Of a stretch of DNA of 64,000 nucleotides, positions 36,910 to 48,343 are shown in pieces. Position numbers and translations under genes: made by a program. Numbering within the stretch: position 1 is the first letter of the stretch; the number at the start of each line of letters is the position of its first letter. The notes beneath the pieces are model-generated. The model was not told the DNA's origin. It searched no databases and saw nothing but the letters and a program-made list of their open reading frames with translations. Source of the DNA: Dermanyssus gallinae (taxonomy: Eukaryota > Arthropoda > Arachnida > Mesostigmata > Dermanyssidae); assembly GCA_003439945.1 (NCBI GenBank), contig QVRM01000335.1:841501-905500 (forward strand), given 5' to 3'.

Positions 36910-36944
<35 letters not shown>

Positions 36945-37117
36945 TATTCTGTCGACTGTGTTGTTAAGATTGTACGATGTATTATGCGTTTGCCTGCTTT
37001 GCCTTTACGAAGAGATTGCTGCATTGCCTTCCTCGAATGGCATACCAAGAGCAACTGACAAGAATAGAAGTATCAATGTTACTCATATGCATACTTAACA
37101 TGAGTTAAATGATTGTG

Positions 37118-37120
<3 letters not shown>
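35771..37120. other. No gene recognised; simple repeats
   Basis: It contains (CAGA)n near 36655-36675 and (TA)n at 36910-36942. The open frame at 36394-37054 on the minus strand is read through simple repeats and is not convincing. Confidence 0.4.

Positions 37121-37196
<76 letters not shown>
37121..37196. repeat. (TA)n array on the 3' side of a retroelement tail
   Basis: TA tract with two small interruptions. It is continuous with the tail sequence at 37197-37255. Confidence 0.93.
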
Positions 37197-37202
<6 letters not shown>

Positions 37203-37250
37203 GATGATTTATTAATCATTTACAATATGTTTGTACACTCGGCAATGCTC

Positions 37251-37255
<5 letters not shown>
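37197..37255 (-). mobile_element. 59-bp tail-only copy of the RLE retroelement, inside (TA)n
   Basis: The minus strand matches 51292-51350 at 56 of 59 positions, from AAAGCGAGC to ATCATCACAATA. Both sides are (TA)n (37121-37196 and 37256-37290). This is what an extremely 5'-truncated insertion into a TA microsatellite would leave. The segment contains the small hairpin TGATTAATAAATCA near its 3' end. Confidence 0.82.

Positions 37256-37290
<35 letters not shown>
37256..37290. repeat. (TA)n array on the 5' side of the retroelement tail
   Basis: About 17 TA units. Confidence 0.95.
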
Positions 37291-37300
<10 letters not shown>

Positions 37301-37962
37301 AATATATAATTTTTTTTTTGATATATTAACTGGTAAAATAATAATAAGATATTAGAACGATAATGATGTGATATCTTTCGCACGGGTATTTTGAGTTCAA
37401 GGATGCGGAATCTTTTGCTCGTCTTATAAAACCATGGAGAGCTAAGGACCATTGAACTCGGCGTGTTGGGCTTTGAGAACCCTTTCTTGAGCCCGTACCT
37501 AACACCTAACTGAAAATCAATATTAGAAGCATCTATAGGGCTACAACAAAGTTTTTCGGTTTTGTCCGTAGAGAATCATTAAAAAACAGAAAAAACTTTT
37601 TTGTAGACCCAATAGTTTTGTAAATCGACAGATAAATTCCTAAAGAATATTTTCATTGACTTTAGTCCCCGCTCACGCTGATCACATTTCAAATTCGAGG
37701 CCTAATTGCATACAAACCCATGCCTAAATTTCCCTATCTGATTTTTGAACGTTCTTTGGTATACCTTAGTATGTCAAGGGTTGTTAATCACGCCCAATGC
37801 ATAGTAGTTCAACGCATTGAAATCGGGGCTGTTCGGCAAGAAGAAACGAAGATGACCTATTGCTTCGTGCTTGAGAGGAGAGAGGAGGAAATGGCATTGA
37901 GCAGGTCTATTGGCTTCTGCGGTCTCAGGGAGTATTTGTCTGACTTGCTTGTCATAGGTATT
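37291..37962. other. No gene recognised
   Basis: AT-rich; one plus-strand open frame (37720-38040) overlaps the transposase relic on the other strand and has no domain. Confidence 0.4.
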
Positions 37963-38184
37963 TCACCTGAGGTCCTCGTGAACAAGCCTGCGCATTGCCG
38001 TTGTGGACATGCTAAACTGACGTGCAAAATTGCTGATTGAGGCAGACGGATTCTCAGAAATTCCCGATTGAACTATGAACGTAAGTTCTTGAGTCCTTGC
38101 CGTAAACACTCTGTCATTCTCTGGATCCTGGTTCTTCTGCAATCGTGTACTCGGCTGCAGTAGAACGTCACTTGGGCGGTTCAC
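37963..38184 (-). pseudogene. Transposase N-terminal helix-turn-helix fragment (Tc1/mariner type)
   Basis: Minus-strand residues include FTARTQELTFIVQ, then NPSASISNFARQFSMSTTAMRRLV and HEDL. This is the second DNA-binding helix-turn-helix seen at the start of some Tc1/mariner-superfamily transposases. No catalytic domain follows within the minus-strand continuation. Fragment only. Confidence 0.5.
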
Positions 38185-38425
38185 CTAGGCCCTGATAACC
38201 CCGTATCGGCGCCTGCGCCCTGATAACCCTGTACCGACCGGTGGATGCTGAAGGGTTCACCCTGGTAACCCAGAAGAGCAGCCAGGGGACACAAATCCCC
38301 CCTCCCCCCCTGTGGACCCCCGGTGTGACGAACACTATGTGAGTCGTGTTCTTCTTAGCGCAACACCCGCTTCACCCTCTATTGGCGCAGGTGTCAGAGC
38401 GGCCGTGCAAGAGAGACGTTGAGAG

Positions 38426-38600
38426 AAAGAGCATGCTAGAAGCCGCCAGCACTCGTAATAGAACACTCTCAAAGCTATCAACACGCGTAATAGAACACTC
38501 AAGAGCAGCTAACGCGCGCAATGGAACATTCTTGAAGCTATCATCATGTGTAAGAGAATATTCAGTAACCGCTAAGACGTGCACATTACATTCAAGACGG
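38426..38600. repeat. Degenerate ~32-bp tandem repeat, about 5 units
   Basis: Units resemble GCTATCAACACGCGTAATAG followed by AACACTC and vary in length from 29 to 34 bp. Strongly diverged. Confidence 0.6.
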
Positions 38601-38842
38601 CCACCTATCGACAGCCGGCCGAACCCATACGCTAAGTAATACAGATTGAGAATCACGTGTAATTATTGTAATAAACAAACAGCTATAAGAGTAAACACTA
38701 CTAATTATGCATGTTAAGTATGACAAATACATAAACGACACAAAACTATGTAATATGTAAAATGTATCGAGAAATCAATAAATGAGAGCACCCGGGAGCG
38801 GCGGCGGGAGAGCGCATCTGCATGCACTTTCAAGTCGGCGCG

Positions 38843-38849
38843 TATATAA
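38843..38849 (+). promoter_or_regulatory. TATA-box-like motif upstream of R1-type ORF
   Basis: TATATAA in a GC-rich context (CGCGTATATAACGGGCC) about 260 bp before the ATG at 39109. AATAAA occurs just upstream (about 38777). Could be a promoter of the retroelement or chance. Confidence 0.25.
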
Positions 38850-39108
38850 CGGGCCGACATAATGACCTATTTGAGACGAGCCAGAGACATCGAAAAGAAC
38901 GAATCGACGGCATCTCCAAACGGCCGGTAGTTTCGCGCGCTCACGCCAACCTCCCGAGGTTACTGTGTTAACCGACGTTATCGTGTCGTTCTTTCTCGTG
39001 AGCGAAACCTCCGTACGTCCCACCGTGTAGCCCTCATCCTGACAATAAGAGCGCGGTGCGTGACGTCCGCTAAGGCCTCCAACACGCAGTCTTCTCCTTC
39101 ATTTAGAA

Positions 39109-40060
39109 ATGACAAATGTTGTTAAAGTCCTACAACTGAATTGCAACCGCAGTAGGGCTGCTCACGCGATGCATGAGAAGATCAGCAGTAGATTCGGGAC
39201 AGGCGTGCTGGGAGACTAACTGCAGATGTCGAAAAAGCAACAAGCATGCACCCTGACCGCCGCTGCCGCTTCCGGGTCTCAGAACACGGCGACGGCTATG
39301 ATTTTTCCTAGATTGACGTGGCGGACGTTGGGCATTTCTACTCATGCTATTGCAGCCACAACGTTCCACTTGATAATCTTATCAAGCTTTCAGAAAACCT
39401 AACAGTACCTTTTAACCAAAATGACATGTTTATAATTATAACAGGGTGTTTTAATGAATCTGCTACCGCTTAGGGCTCCATCGCCACCAATCGGAAAAGA
39501 CACTTAGTCCTCAGGTGGTTGGCGGCCATGGACCTGGTCGTTCCTAACACGGGTGCCCCGACCTTCCACAGGGCTAGACGCACTTCTTGTATATATCTGC
39601 TCATCACGCGCCAGGCATAGACACACCGGATTTTAAACTGTAGACTGCGACAGAACGAAGGATCATTTAGTGACCACCATCTTGTCGAATTCCACGTGAC
39701 GGCCAGTTTAAGGCCACCACCCCCGACGATGCGATTGCCTACGAGACGCCAGAGAGCTGCCGAGTTCCGGGAACCCCTCAAGGCCTGCATAGGACCGGAC
39801 GGCCCGCCATTTACGACGACCGGCCCCGACGCGTTCCCACTCTCTGCGGTTAAGGTACTAATGATAGAATACCCGGACGCGGCAACCGCTGTGCCGACTG
39901 AAGTGTGCCGGACGGGCTCAATCTCTGCCGTTTGAAACGAAACAGGAGTAATACTTATCCTCTAGAGCCCCGGTTCCTACCGCCTGATTTGCCTGCTCAG
40001 CTCCCTGGTTAAGCGTTCAAATAAAACGGTAGATGTGGCTTTGACTGACCATTATGATAA
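39109..40060 (+). pseudogene. R1-clade-like APE endonuclease, decayed, with a trace of RT
   Basis: The ATG at 39109 begins KVLQLNCNRSRAAHAMHEK, the typical N-terminal strand of R1-type endonucleases, and meets a stop at 39219. Downstream, in shifted frames, 39500-39700 gives AAMDLVVPNTGAPTFHRARR and FSDHHLVEFHV, the endonuclease core with its SDH motif. Around 39970-40010, SYRLICLLSSLVK resembles the NYRPICLL block at the start of RT. The RT palm is absent. The family assignment is by motif memory. Confidence 0.72.
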
Positions 40061-40094
40061 GAACGCCAGCATAAAATATATGTGTTGTACGCAA

Positions 40095-40530
40095 ATATAG
40101 AAACTGACTGTTTCATCAAATTATCTGCGGGATCCAATAATTGTTTGCCTAGAGGTCAGGCATCTTGCGTCGGACGTTCTCGCGCAATCTTTTTGAAATT
40201 TCGTTGCAGTATTCCTTGTAAGCCGTAAATTCAGGTGGCAGAAACTCGTGGAAGATGATTCCCTTGTAAATAAAGCACTCAAATCTTGGTGCTGGGTCTG
40301 CTATGTCTGAATTCCGTCGATTGACTCTCTTCTAGAAAGCACCTCTGGAGATTAGGAGGGATTAAGCTTTGGTTTCGGCGTCGTAACCATATGCCCATGA
40401 GTTGTCTCATGTGATTACCCTCTGAAGCAATTCAGAATTTTGTGCTACTGCCTAAAGGTTCAATGGGGACATTTCCCGACTACCGTTTTTTCTGGAAATT
40501 CAACATTTTTGGAACTAACTTTACTGCCAG
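40095..40530 (-). pseudogene. mariner transposase relic (same broad type as the 3.3-kb element)
   Basis: The minus strand shows LLQRVIT, AYGYDAETKA, then IIFHEFLPPEFTAYKEY and RLRENVRRKMPDL. These correspond to residues about 147-238 of the intact transposase at 3505-4566. The first catalytic GDESW is altered and the HHDN box is lost. Many stops; old copy. Confidence 0.8.
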
Positions 40531-40662
40531 TCTTCTGACGCATAAAATTTCTATTAAGACTGATACAACTGTTTTATAAGATATATAACATAACGTAACA
40601 TCACTTTTATTTCACATAAAATGGTTGGTATCAATATACATACTTCTGTAAGACAATCGTGA

Positions 40663-41610
40663 CTAATCACCAAACAGGCGAGCGCTATTTGGATTCTCAT
40701 GGGCCCATTTGGCCATACGCCAAGCAAACAGTCCGTTCACGAATTCACCGCGGGCCACGGTGTTTGAGGTGATTGGTCGTTGACTCCTTAGGTTATTGGA
40801 GCGTACATTAAAAAAGTGTCCTAACAAGTCACATTTTCGTAATTGATGTAGAACAGATAAGTTGTCAATACTTGGAACAACGTCATCTAACACGCTGTGG
40901 GGGCACCTGATTCGCAGGCGTCTTAGAAACATGTTTTGGACGCCATCCACCAACTTCCTATATTTGGACAGATAAGGCTCCCAGACAGGGGAGCAATATG
41001 TGAGTTTAAAAAGAACAAGAGATTTGTAAAGACAAATGTACACATGTAGAGTCGTTATAATAAAACAGCGGAAGATAGTATTTATTGTGCGCAGAGATGT
41101 CTCCACAACCTTGGTAATGTGAAGGCTAAAGTTAAGATCAGGCGTAATATATATGCCTAAGTCCCGTGTATAGGAGAGGGTCGGTAAAATACGGTTGTCA
41201 ATTTTGTAGTCAAATTCATTCAATACAAAAATTGTGTATAGAAGGGGGGGATGAACATCCCCCTTGAGGTACACCAGATACTGCAGGATATGGTCAACTA
41301 AGTTTGTCACCAACCTTAACTCGAAAATGACGGTCGCTTAAAAATGCCTTCACCCATTGCACTGTACATGCATGAATACTAGATGTTCCAATTTGCGAAG
41401 CAGAAGAGAGTAATCTACTCTGTCAAATGCGCTTTTTTTTGTTAACAAAAAAGGCGCATTTGATATCTTATTTGTTTTCAACGTTTCATTTTGTTGCTGC
41501 CGTCGAAAACCTTCTCGAACGGGGGTTATCATCTGTCTCTTTTTGCCTGTCACGAAATCGACGGTGCCACGTATGCACAGTATTTTGGGACACTGCTTGA
41601 TCACCGTAAA
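40663..41610 (-). pseudogene. Jockey/CR1-type reverse transcriptase C-terminus, palm deleted
   Basis: The piece at 41604-41350 contains SAFDRVDYSLLLRKL (RT motif A region). The 216-residue frame 41313-40663 starts after the palm and includes RDLGIYITPDLNFSLHI, then NTIFRCFII and LTYCSPVWEPYLSKYRKL. The YADD block between them is missing. The second piece is clearly related to the element at 45.4-46.4 kb. A 41-bp palindrome (41423-41463) interrupts the motif-A region. Confidence 0.8.
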
Positions 41611-42569
41611 CAGTTTGTAACATGTCCACTTATATACTCAAACAGATAGAGGAACATACACCAGTAAACGCAACGAACTACTTAACTCGCGCACGTAAAC
41701 GTAACTTAAAGAAGTTTTTGTTATACTTTCTACAGTTATACCTTTGTAAGTCGGGAATGTTTTTGTTTTGTTTTGTGTGTGTTTTGGGTCGTTCGTGAAA
41801 TTCGCTTCGACATTCTGTGTATTTAAAAGTTTTCTCTGGTCCTATGCTGTCTGGCTTTCCTCGCTTCACCGGGCGAGCCATCAGAGCCGTTTTATGGGCA
41901 GCCATGAACCCATTTTACAGATCAGCTGAATGGTTCTAATTGCGCGCTAATTTAACGGACGGATTAACCGTTAGGACAATTGGGCAGGCCGAGATACAGA
42001 CAGACAGGCCATCAGACAAACGGACAAAGCCAAGGCCCTTGCATGCATCGTTTTCGTCTTCCATTTCGAATAAAGCTGAACCGATTAAGGGCTCGACCGA
42101 CAATCGAGATACGTAAGGCAGGCTTGCACAAAAGTTTGCTAGATTTTAATATCGTATGAGGTCGTACGTTTAAGCTTTCACATTAAATCTATTTTTAAAA
42201 AAATGCCATTACGCTCATAAAATCAACACATTTAGGAGAAAATGCAATCATATCACAAATCGTACCCCCTACCATTGGTATCAAAATGGTTCCTACGAAA
42301 TGAACATTATTTCATGCGAGTTGCGTTATAGCTGGCAATCTACTTTTCGTCGTCACTCAAGTTTTTCAACTGTGGATGCTCTTTGTTTTTTTTTTGAGGG
42401 AGAGCGCAGGAGTTTAGGCGGTTTGTCATATAGTTTTAGATGAGCCCGTGCAGCAGCCATACATAGACACGTTCTACGTATTCACAGTTAGTTAGCTGTA
42501 AGCGAACGGATCCGTGCAATCACCATTTGTGCGATCTTGCTGAGAGTCAAATGAGTAATAATCACCAGT
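41611..42569. other. No gene recognised
   Basis: Unremarkable AT-rich sequence with a (CAGA)-like run near 41993-42010 and a T run near 42388. Confidence 0.45.
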
Positions 42570-43790
42570 TCTGTTTATTTCACTCAGGTTGGGTACAATA
42601 TACAGTTTAAAAAACTGTATATAATGCAACGATGTTTTGTCCACCGCTCCTCTGCAGGCAGAACCGCAGGTGCAAAACTCGTACTTCTCGTGAAAGACTG
42701 CATTTGAACATACCAGGCAGTGATAACCATGCACTATGCAGATGTATACGTGACGACTGTCACATGCAGGACCAGACCAAATAAGGAACTTCAGCCTTAG
42801 TCGGATATTTTCAGTAGCCGGTGTGCAGCCTGAATTGAGATACACAAAGCCGCTCCTTGCTGGGATAGGCAATCAAAGCATTCGCTTTATATACACTAAA
42901 GGACGCCTCTCAAGCTCGTTAAAACTCACCAGCGTGAGCTGGTTCCACACCTTGTCAAGACCATACATTAGCCCCGGATATATTTTAAGCACGAAGAGCT
43001 TCATTGCTTAGAAAACGGACAGTCTTCGGACATTGCCTACTACCCCGTAAAGAGAGTCAAGTGCCTTCCGTACTATTTCGTTTATATGCGCTGTGAACGT
43101 CGTTCCTGTATAATGAGCCCGAAAGACAAGATACTAAAAAGAGTTAGCAAGCTCCAATGGCTGTGAGCAGCAACGTGTACAGTATCTGGCAGCAAATCGA
43201 CCTTTACGCCTAAATGTTATGGCTTTGATCTGGTATTTATCTCAAGTCCCTTCTAGTATTTATCTCAAGTCCCTTTGAGGCAACGAACGCCTCTATCATA
43301 GAGGTAATGCGCTTGATGGCATCTAGGTCGTGATGAGCGACCACGGTGTCATCTGCATACATTACCACCACCGCTTTTTAGTACTTCTGTTGAACGTAAC
43401 AGACAAGGTCAGCAAAGAAAAGTGTAAACGAGACGCAGCTTAGCGGGTCATCTTGCGAAATTCCCACATTTTGCTTAATCTCCAATATGCTCTGCTCACC
43501 ATCTACCAACAAAGTGTCCTCCTCAAAGAAACTTGCTATTACACTCCGGAAAGAACCATCCACTCCTGCTCGTTGAATCGCTTTAACCAGCAAAGGGCGA
43601 GGAGGCTTTTTCAAAGGATATGGCGCAGTCAATATAGACTGCATACAGATGACCTTGGGGTTGTGCCACAGCTCGCTCGACTTCTGATTAAAGAACGTGG
43701 ATTGCTTTACGGGTGCCTCGGCCTCTCCTAAAGCTGAATTGCTCCGGTAGAAGTGCATCTTCAGCCCCGTGCTCAATCCGTCGAATACTC
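42570..43790 (-). pseudogene. 5'-truncated copy of the PHD-APE-RT element of 56.8-60.75 kb
   Basis: Nucleotide and protein text track 56800-58160. The minus strand reads FFEEDTLLVDGEQ and GISQDDPLSCVSFT (motif B with Q/D changes), then after decay the C-terminal VHGYHCLVCSNAVFHEKYE. The 3' end near 42570 shares GTTTATTTCACTCA with the other copy. A 23-bp local duplication lies at 43233-43278. It keeps one base (GGGGTAGTAGG) that the longer copy lost. Confidence 0.85.
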
Positions 43791-44185
43791 GACTCGTCGA
43801 ATCGTCGAGATGTTTACTCCTGTATCCTTTGGAATGATATAAAGGGCAGTGTCTATGATTATGTCTTCCACATAGCTACCCTCTTTTGTTTTTATCATAA
43901 AGGGACTTTGATATCTACTCGTTGTCTCTGTGCTTTACCTTAGCAGAACGGGCTCCTTCCACCCCCATAGTTTTGGTATTTCCTCCGCTTTTTTAGAGCA
44001 GCTCCGTTGCCCGTCTGATTGACTAACTAATACTCGTCACATACGGCACGCCCATATGGAGATACGTTCAACGCATGCAACTACACACGTAACCAATACC
44101 AATACATGCACGCTCACGCCTACAGACACACACGTCAAGCCAAACATACGTGCGGCCACATGCACATATACACGTAGGGCACAGT

Positions 44186-44223
<38 letters not shown>

Positions 44224-44289
44224 CCGTGCAGTTATATAGGACATATATGGGGGCGGATTAAAACGTTCTAATACGCATTTGAAAAGAGA
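43791..44289. other. No gene recognised; short (TA)n at 44190-44221
   Basis: Nothing coding. One TA tract. Confidence 0.5.
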
Positions 44290-44606
44290 CTATTTTTATT
44301 ATTATGGAGGTTTATTACATGTTAAACGATGTTACAGTTGAAAGGTCTGAACGTATTATTGCAAAGTTTTTTTAAATATCTAGTTCACTCCATGGCGCCT
44401 AAAATAGATGCCGCGTTTCCTCTGCAAACGGCCAAGGACAACGCTTGCCTCAAGAATTGACCCTCTCTTCGGTCGTTCGTGACCTCCTGAATTCGCTTAC
44501 TCAAATCTTTGAGAAATGCTTCGGTTCCCTTGCTGATTGGTCCTAGCGTCTCCATGGCAATAGGCACAAAAATATATCTTGTTTCCAGTCCAGCATATTT
44601 AAACCT
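44290..44606 (-). pseudogene. Extreme C-terminus of a non-LTR polyprotein, abutting (TTA)n
   Basis: The minus strand reads RYIFVPIAMETLGPISKG, then FLKDLSKRIQEVTNDRRE, then GNAASILGAM and stop. I recognise this as the end of the polyprotein family whose endonuclease-like block is at 60.8-61.5 kb (LLAFEILGAPSVLA). The 5' end is cut exactly at a 49-unit (TTA)n array. The 3' end is GTAATAAACCTCCATAATAAT. Confidence 0.65.
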
Positions 44607-44609
44607 AAA

Positions 44610-45386
<777 letters not shown>

Positions 45387-46440
45387 ATTTTTTTTTTCAA
45401 ATTCAATTCAAACGCACCTTTATTTTGTCAAAGGGAACATATTACAATATTTACATTTCACAAACCGTTACCTAGATTCATAGGACAGTCGAGTTACTTG
45501 TGTGCCCACATTTGCACCGCAAGTATTTTAAGTTCTCAGTGCCCTAGCCATCCGCCACGAAAACATGTTATTCACGCGATCCGTCTTTGCAATTTGTTTA
45601 GACGAGATGGTGTTACCGCTTCTAAGATTGTTCACGCGAATTGTAAAAAATTTAGATAAATTTGATGATTTTATAATTCGATTGTACATGCGATAGTCCG
45701 CTCTGGACTGCAGCTCCCCAATAGGGCTTATCACAAGGGAACTTTTAGCAACGTTACACCTTATTGAGACACGACGAATAAACTTCCTCTGTACACGCTC
45801 CATTGCTTCAATGTATTTGCCTAAATAAGGCCGCCAAACCTCACAACAATACGTAAACTTAGGAACAACTAAACTGTTATAAAGCCTTATGTAAAAATTG
45901 CAATCATTAATTATAAAACAGCGAAATATTGTACTAGATATAAGAGAAGTTTGTCGGATAACTTGTGTTATATGAGTGCTAAAATCCAGTTCCGGTGTCA
46001 CCGTAACCCCGAGGTCCCTAATGCTATTAATTATAGGGAGAGCCTCCCCATGCAGCTTGTAGGTATGGGCTCCCTTTAAACACAGTACTGCACATTTCGG
46101 CACTGATATAAGCATTTCGTTATCCAAACACCATTTAGAAGCTGCGTCAATTGCACTCTGTATAATTTGTCGTTCGCTAGCAGTGTTAGAAGGCCCGTAT
46201 AGCTTTAGATCATCAGCATAAAGCTTATATGTTATCGAATCAGGTATAACGTTTTTAAGATCTAAAATAAATATGCAAAATAAAAGTGGGCCGAGGCTTG
46301 ATCCCTGAGGAACTCCAGAGGGGCACCCTCCTGAGTCACTAAAGCTACTGTTTACCCGAACGCAGAACTCTCTACAGGTAAGGTAACTAGAAATCCATGA
46401 CAATGAGCGAGAGATAAAAATGAGGATATGGTGTAGTTTT
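45387..46440 (-). pseudogene. Jockey/CR1-type reverse transcriptase, 5'-truncated
   Basis: A 291-residue uninterrupted frame (46403-45528) starts inside RT. In order it has WISSYLTCREF, GVPQGSSLGPLLFCIFILDL (motif B), YKLYADDLKLY (catalytic box), RDLGVTVTPELDFSTHI, and a thumb/connection with YCCEVWRPYLGKY. It lacks motif A and any endonuclease. The 3' UTR contains AATAAA (minus strand, near 45417) and ends in an A run near 45390-45400. Typical 5'-truncated insertion. Confidence 0.9.
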
Positions 46441-46881
46441 TAACACAGAACTTGGTACGGATATATTGCTTCTTCATTTTTACCTGTTTGAACCGTACTT
46501 AAGCGATAAACGCCGCAATTGGCGCGGAATTTGGCCCGTGGGTAGCTGATAATGGGCACTTGTAAGCAAACTGAAACCCCTTTGGGGTTTCGGTCCGACG
46601 GTAAAATGTCACGTATTGAAGCTTGCCGATCTGCCATTGTACTTATATTGCGGCCAGGGGAGATAACTTATTTAAACAATAGCAGTCTAAGAAAGGATAC
46701 GACGTGCTACGCTGCGGATAGCTACAGGCTACCGACAGTCCGAAAGCCGGGTGCCTGCCTGTATGACAACGCAATGGACTGACACCGCCAAATAGACAAT
46801 GTGCTACCACTGTTCTGCCATAGTGCTGTGACATTTTAAACCCTAATCTAAAAATATGCTAGCCATTTGTATAGAAGAACG
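46441..46881. other. Upstream region of the 46.9-48.2 kb ORF
   Basis: Nothing recognised. An in-frame TAA at 46849-46851 closes the frame upstream of the ORF. TGCTAG at 46857-46862 could be a splice acceptor, but the preceding tract is not pyrimidine-rich. Confidence 0.4.
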
Positions 46882-48156
46882 ATGTCTAACCATACGCCAC
46901 AGCCTGCGGAGTCGCACGTCGGCAGTCGGACAACACCAATGTCGCGGCGGCGGGGAGGAGACTCTGCTCACAGCCTAACCGACAACTACGCCAAGGTTCA
47001 GAAAAAGGCGGCTGAGCTGAGGCAACGAAATGAGGCTCTCGCTCGGGACCACGTCGAACTCGAACAAGCCATCGCGTCACTGCAGACGTGCGTCGACGCA
47101 GCGCTAAACGCGTCTGGAGCGACGCCGGCACGCTCGGACGACGGAGCGCAACTCACCCCGCAACTCACTGGTGGTTCATTCGCAGAGCAGCAGCTACGGT
47201 CGTCGGTGTCGTCGTCGGTTTCAGTGTCCCCGCATAGCCGTCGCCGGACGCCACCGCGACCGCCGTCCTCCGTCAACGAACGCAAGCGAACGCAAGCTAA
47301 TCGGTCGCCACCACCACCACCACCGGTGGCCAACCAGACAGCGCCGTGGCAGAACGTTGCCAAATTGACAAGATTCACACCCAAGCTGTCTCCAATCGAC
47401 GAGGGCGCCGTTGTCGGGGCGGCTGCTCGAACAACGTCCCCTGCTGTCGTCGACCGTTCACCAGGCTCGAGCGTGTCGTCGGCCGTCGTTACGTCGGCCG
47501 GCAGTGACGGCAGCATGGGCGGCGGGAGCACAGGCGACGGCGGCGGCAGCGCAGGCGGCAGCAGCAGCATCGTGCCAACATCCCGATCCGCCCAACAAAG
47601 TGACCGGTCGGGTGGCTACTGTGGGCGTCGTCGGACCCCGTCCGCGTTGTTCCAGCGAACTGATAAGACAGCCCTCTGTGGCAAGGGCTGGTCGGACACC
47701 ACCGACACGGCAACGACGATGGACGCTGCTACTGACAACACTGAACACGACACTGGTGGCCGAACGAAAGTGGCGCGGCACACAAAGCAACATCAGAACA
47801 ACAGAAACAAGAAGAACAGCAAAAACAACAACAACAACAAGAACAACAACGACGACAACAAGAAGAACAGCAGCGAAGATGATGAGTACCGCGATACGCG
47901 TACCGACGTAAGCTCAGAGACAGAGAGTAGCCAAGGCAGCGGCAAGAAACAATCGGAAGCGTCAAGAGGCCGCAAAAGATCAAAGGCGCCTTCTGAGACT
48001 TCGTTGAGCCGACGTCGCGCCCCTGCTAGTAGAGCTCGAGATCGTGCCGATGAGCAGACGGCAGCGGCTCCACCCACCAAGGGCGTCTGGGAGGGCAGGC
48101 TGCGGCCGCGACCGCGCCCCCGCCGCGCAGCGCAGGCGGTCAATAAGAGCGCATAG
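46882..48156 (+). CDS. Candidate host protein, 424 codons, N-terminal leucine zipper, low-complexity body
   Basis: An uninterrupted GC-rich ORF. I start at the ATG (MSNHTP) because the longer open frame begins with TTG. Residues 35-75 form a coiled coil with V39, L46, L53, L60, L67 at exact seven-residue spacing. Then come Ser/Pro-rich segments (polyproline near 145-155), a short less-repetitive block PWQNVAKLTRF, Gly/Ser-rich and Asn/Lys-rich stretches. The C-terminus is highly basic (RGRKRSK, RPRPRPRR) and suggests nuclear or RNA association. I do not recognise a family. AATAAA lies 182 bp after the stop. It could be a single-exon gene, a terminal exon or a retroelement ORF1. Confidence 0.55.
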   Translation: MSNHTPQPAESHVGSRTTPMSRRRGGDSAHSLTDNYAKVQKKAAELRQRNEALARDHVELEQAIASLQTCVDAALNASGATPARSDDGAQLTPQLTGGSFAEQQLRSSVSSSVSVSPHSRRRTPPRPPSSVNERKRTQANRSPPPPPPVANQTAPWQNVAKLTRFTPKLSPIDEGAVVGAAARTTSPAVVDRSPGSSVSSAVVTSAGSDGSMGGGSTGDGGGSAGGSSSIVPTSRSAQQSDRSGGYCGRRRTPSALFQRTDKTALCGKGWSDTTDTATTMDAATDNTEHDTGGRTKVARHTKQHQNNRNKKNSKNNNNNKNNNDDNKKNSSEDDEYRDTRTDVSSETESSQGSGKKQSEASRGRKRSKAPSETSLSRRRAPASRARDRADEQTAAAPPTKGVWEGRLRPRPRPRRAAQAVNKSA

Positions 48157-48337
48157 GGTAGGGTGGCAATAGCGCGCGTCGCAAATAGCAGCATTGCTAC
48201 AGGACCACATAGCCAGCCAGCCGCCCACTGTCTCCAGGCTAGGGCGACGATCACCGACGAAGACAACCGGGCTGTATATGTATATGCGTTAGTAGTCACG
48301 AATGAAGCCTTCTTCGGATTTAGGCGATTCGAAACAA

Positions 48338-48343
48338 AATAAA
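48338..48343 (+). terminator. Polyadenylation signal AATAAA
   Basis: A canonical hexamer 182 bp downstream of the stop at 48156 would end the transcript of the 424-codon ORF. Another, ATAAATAAAAA, is near 48780. Confidence 0.4.

Noticed and set aside
36394..37054. Minus-strand 143- and 154-residue ORFs with hydrophobic runs
   Set aside because: The hydrophobic parts are (TA)n and (CAGA)n translations.
38322..38780. LTR of an LTR retrotransposon (starts TGTGACGAACAC, contains AATAAA)
   Set aside because: No second copy in the window, no primer-binding site, and no gag-pol or integrase nearby.
46867..46881. Start of the 424-codon ORF at 46867
   Set aside because: The codon there is TTG; the first ATG is 46882.
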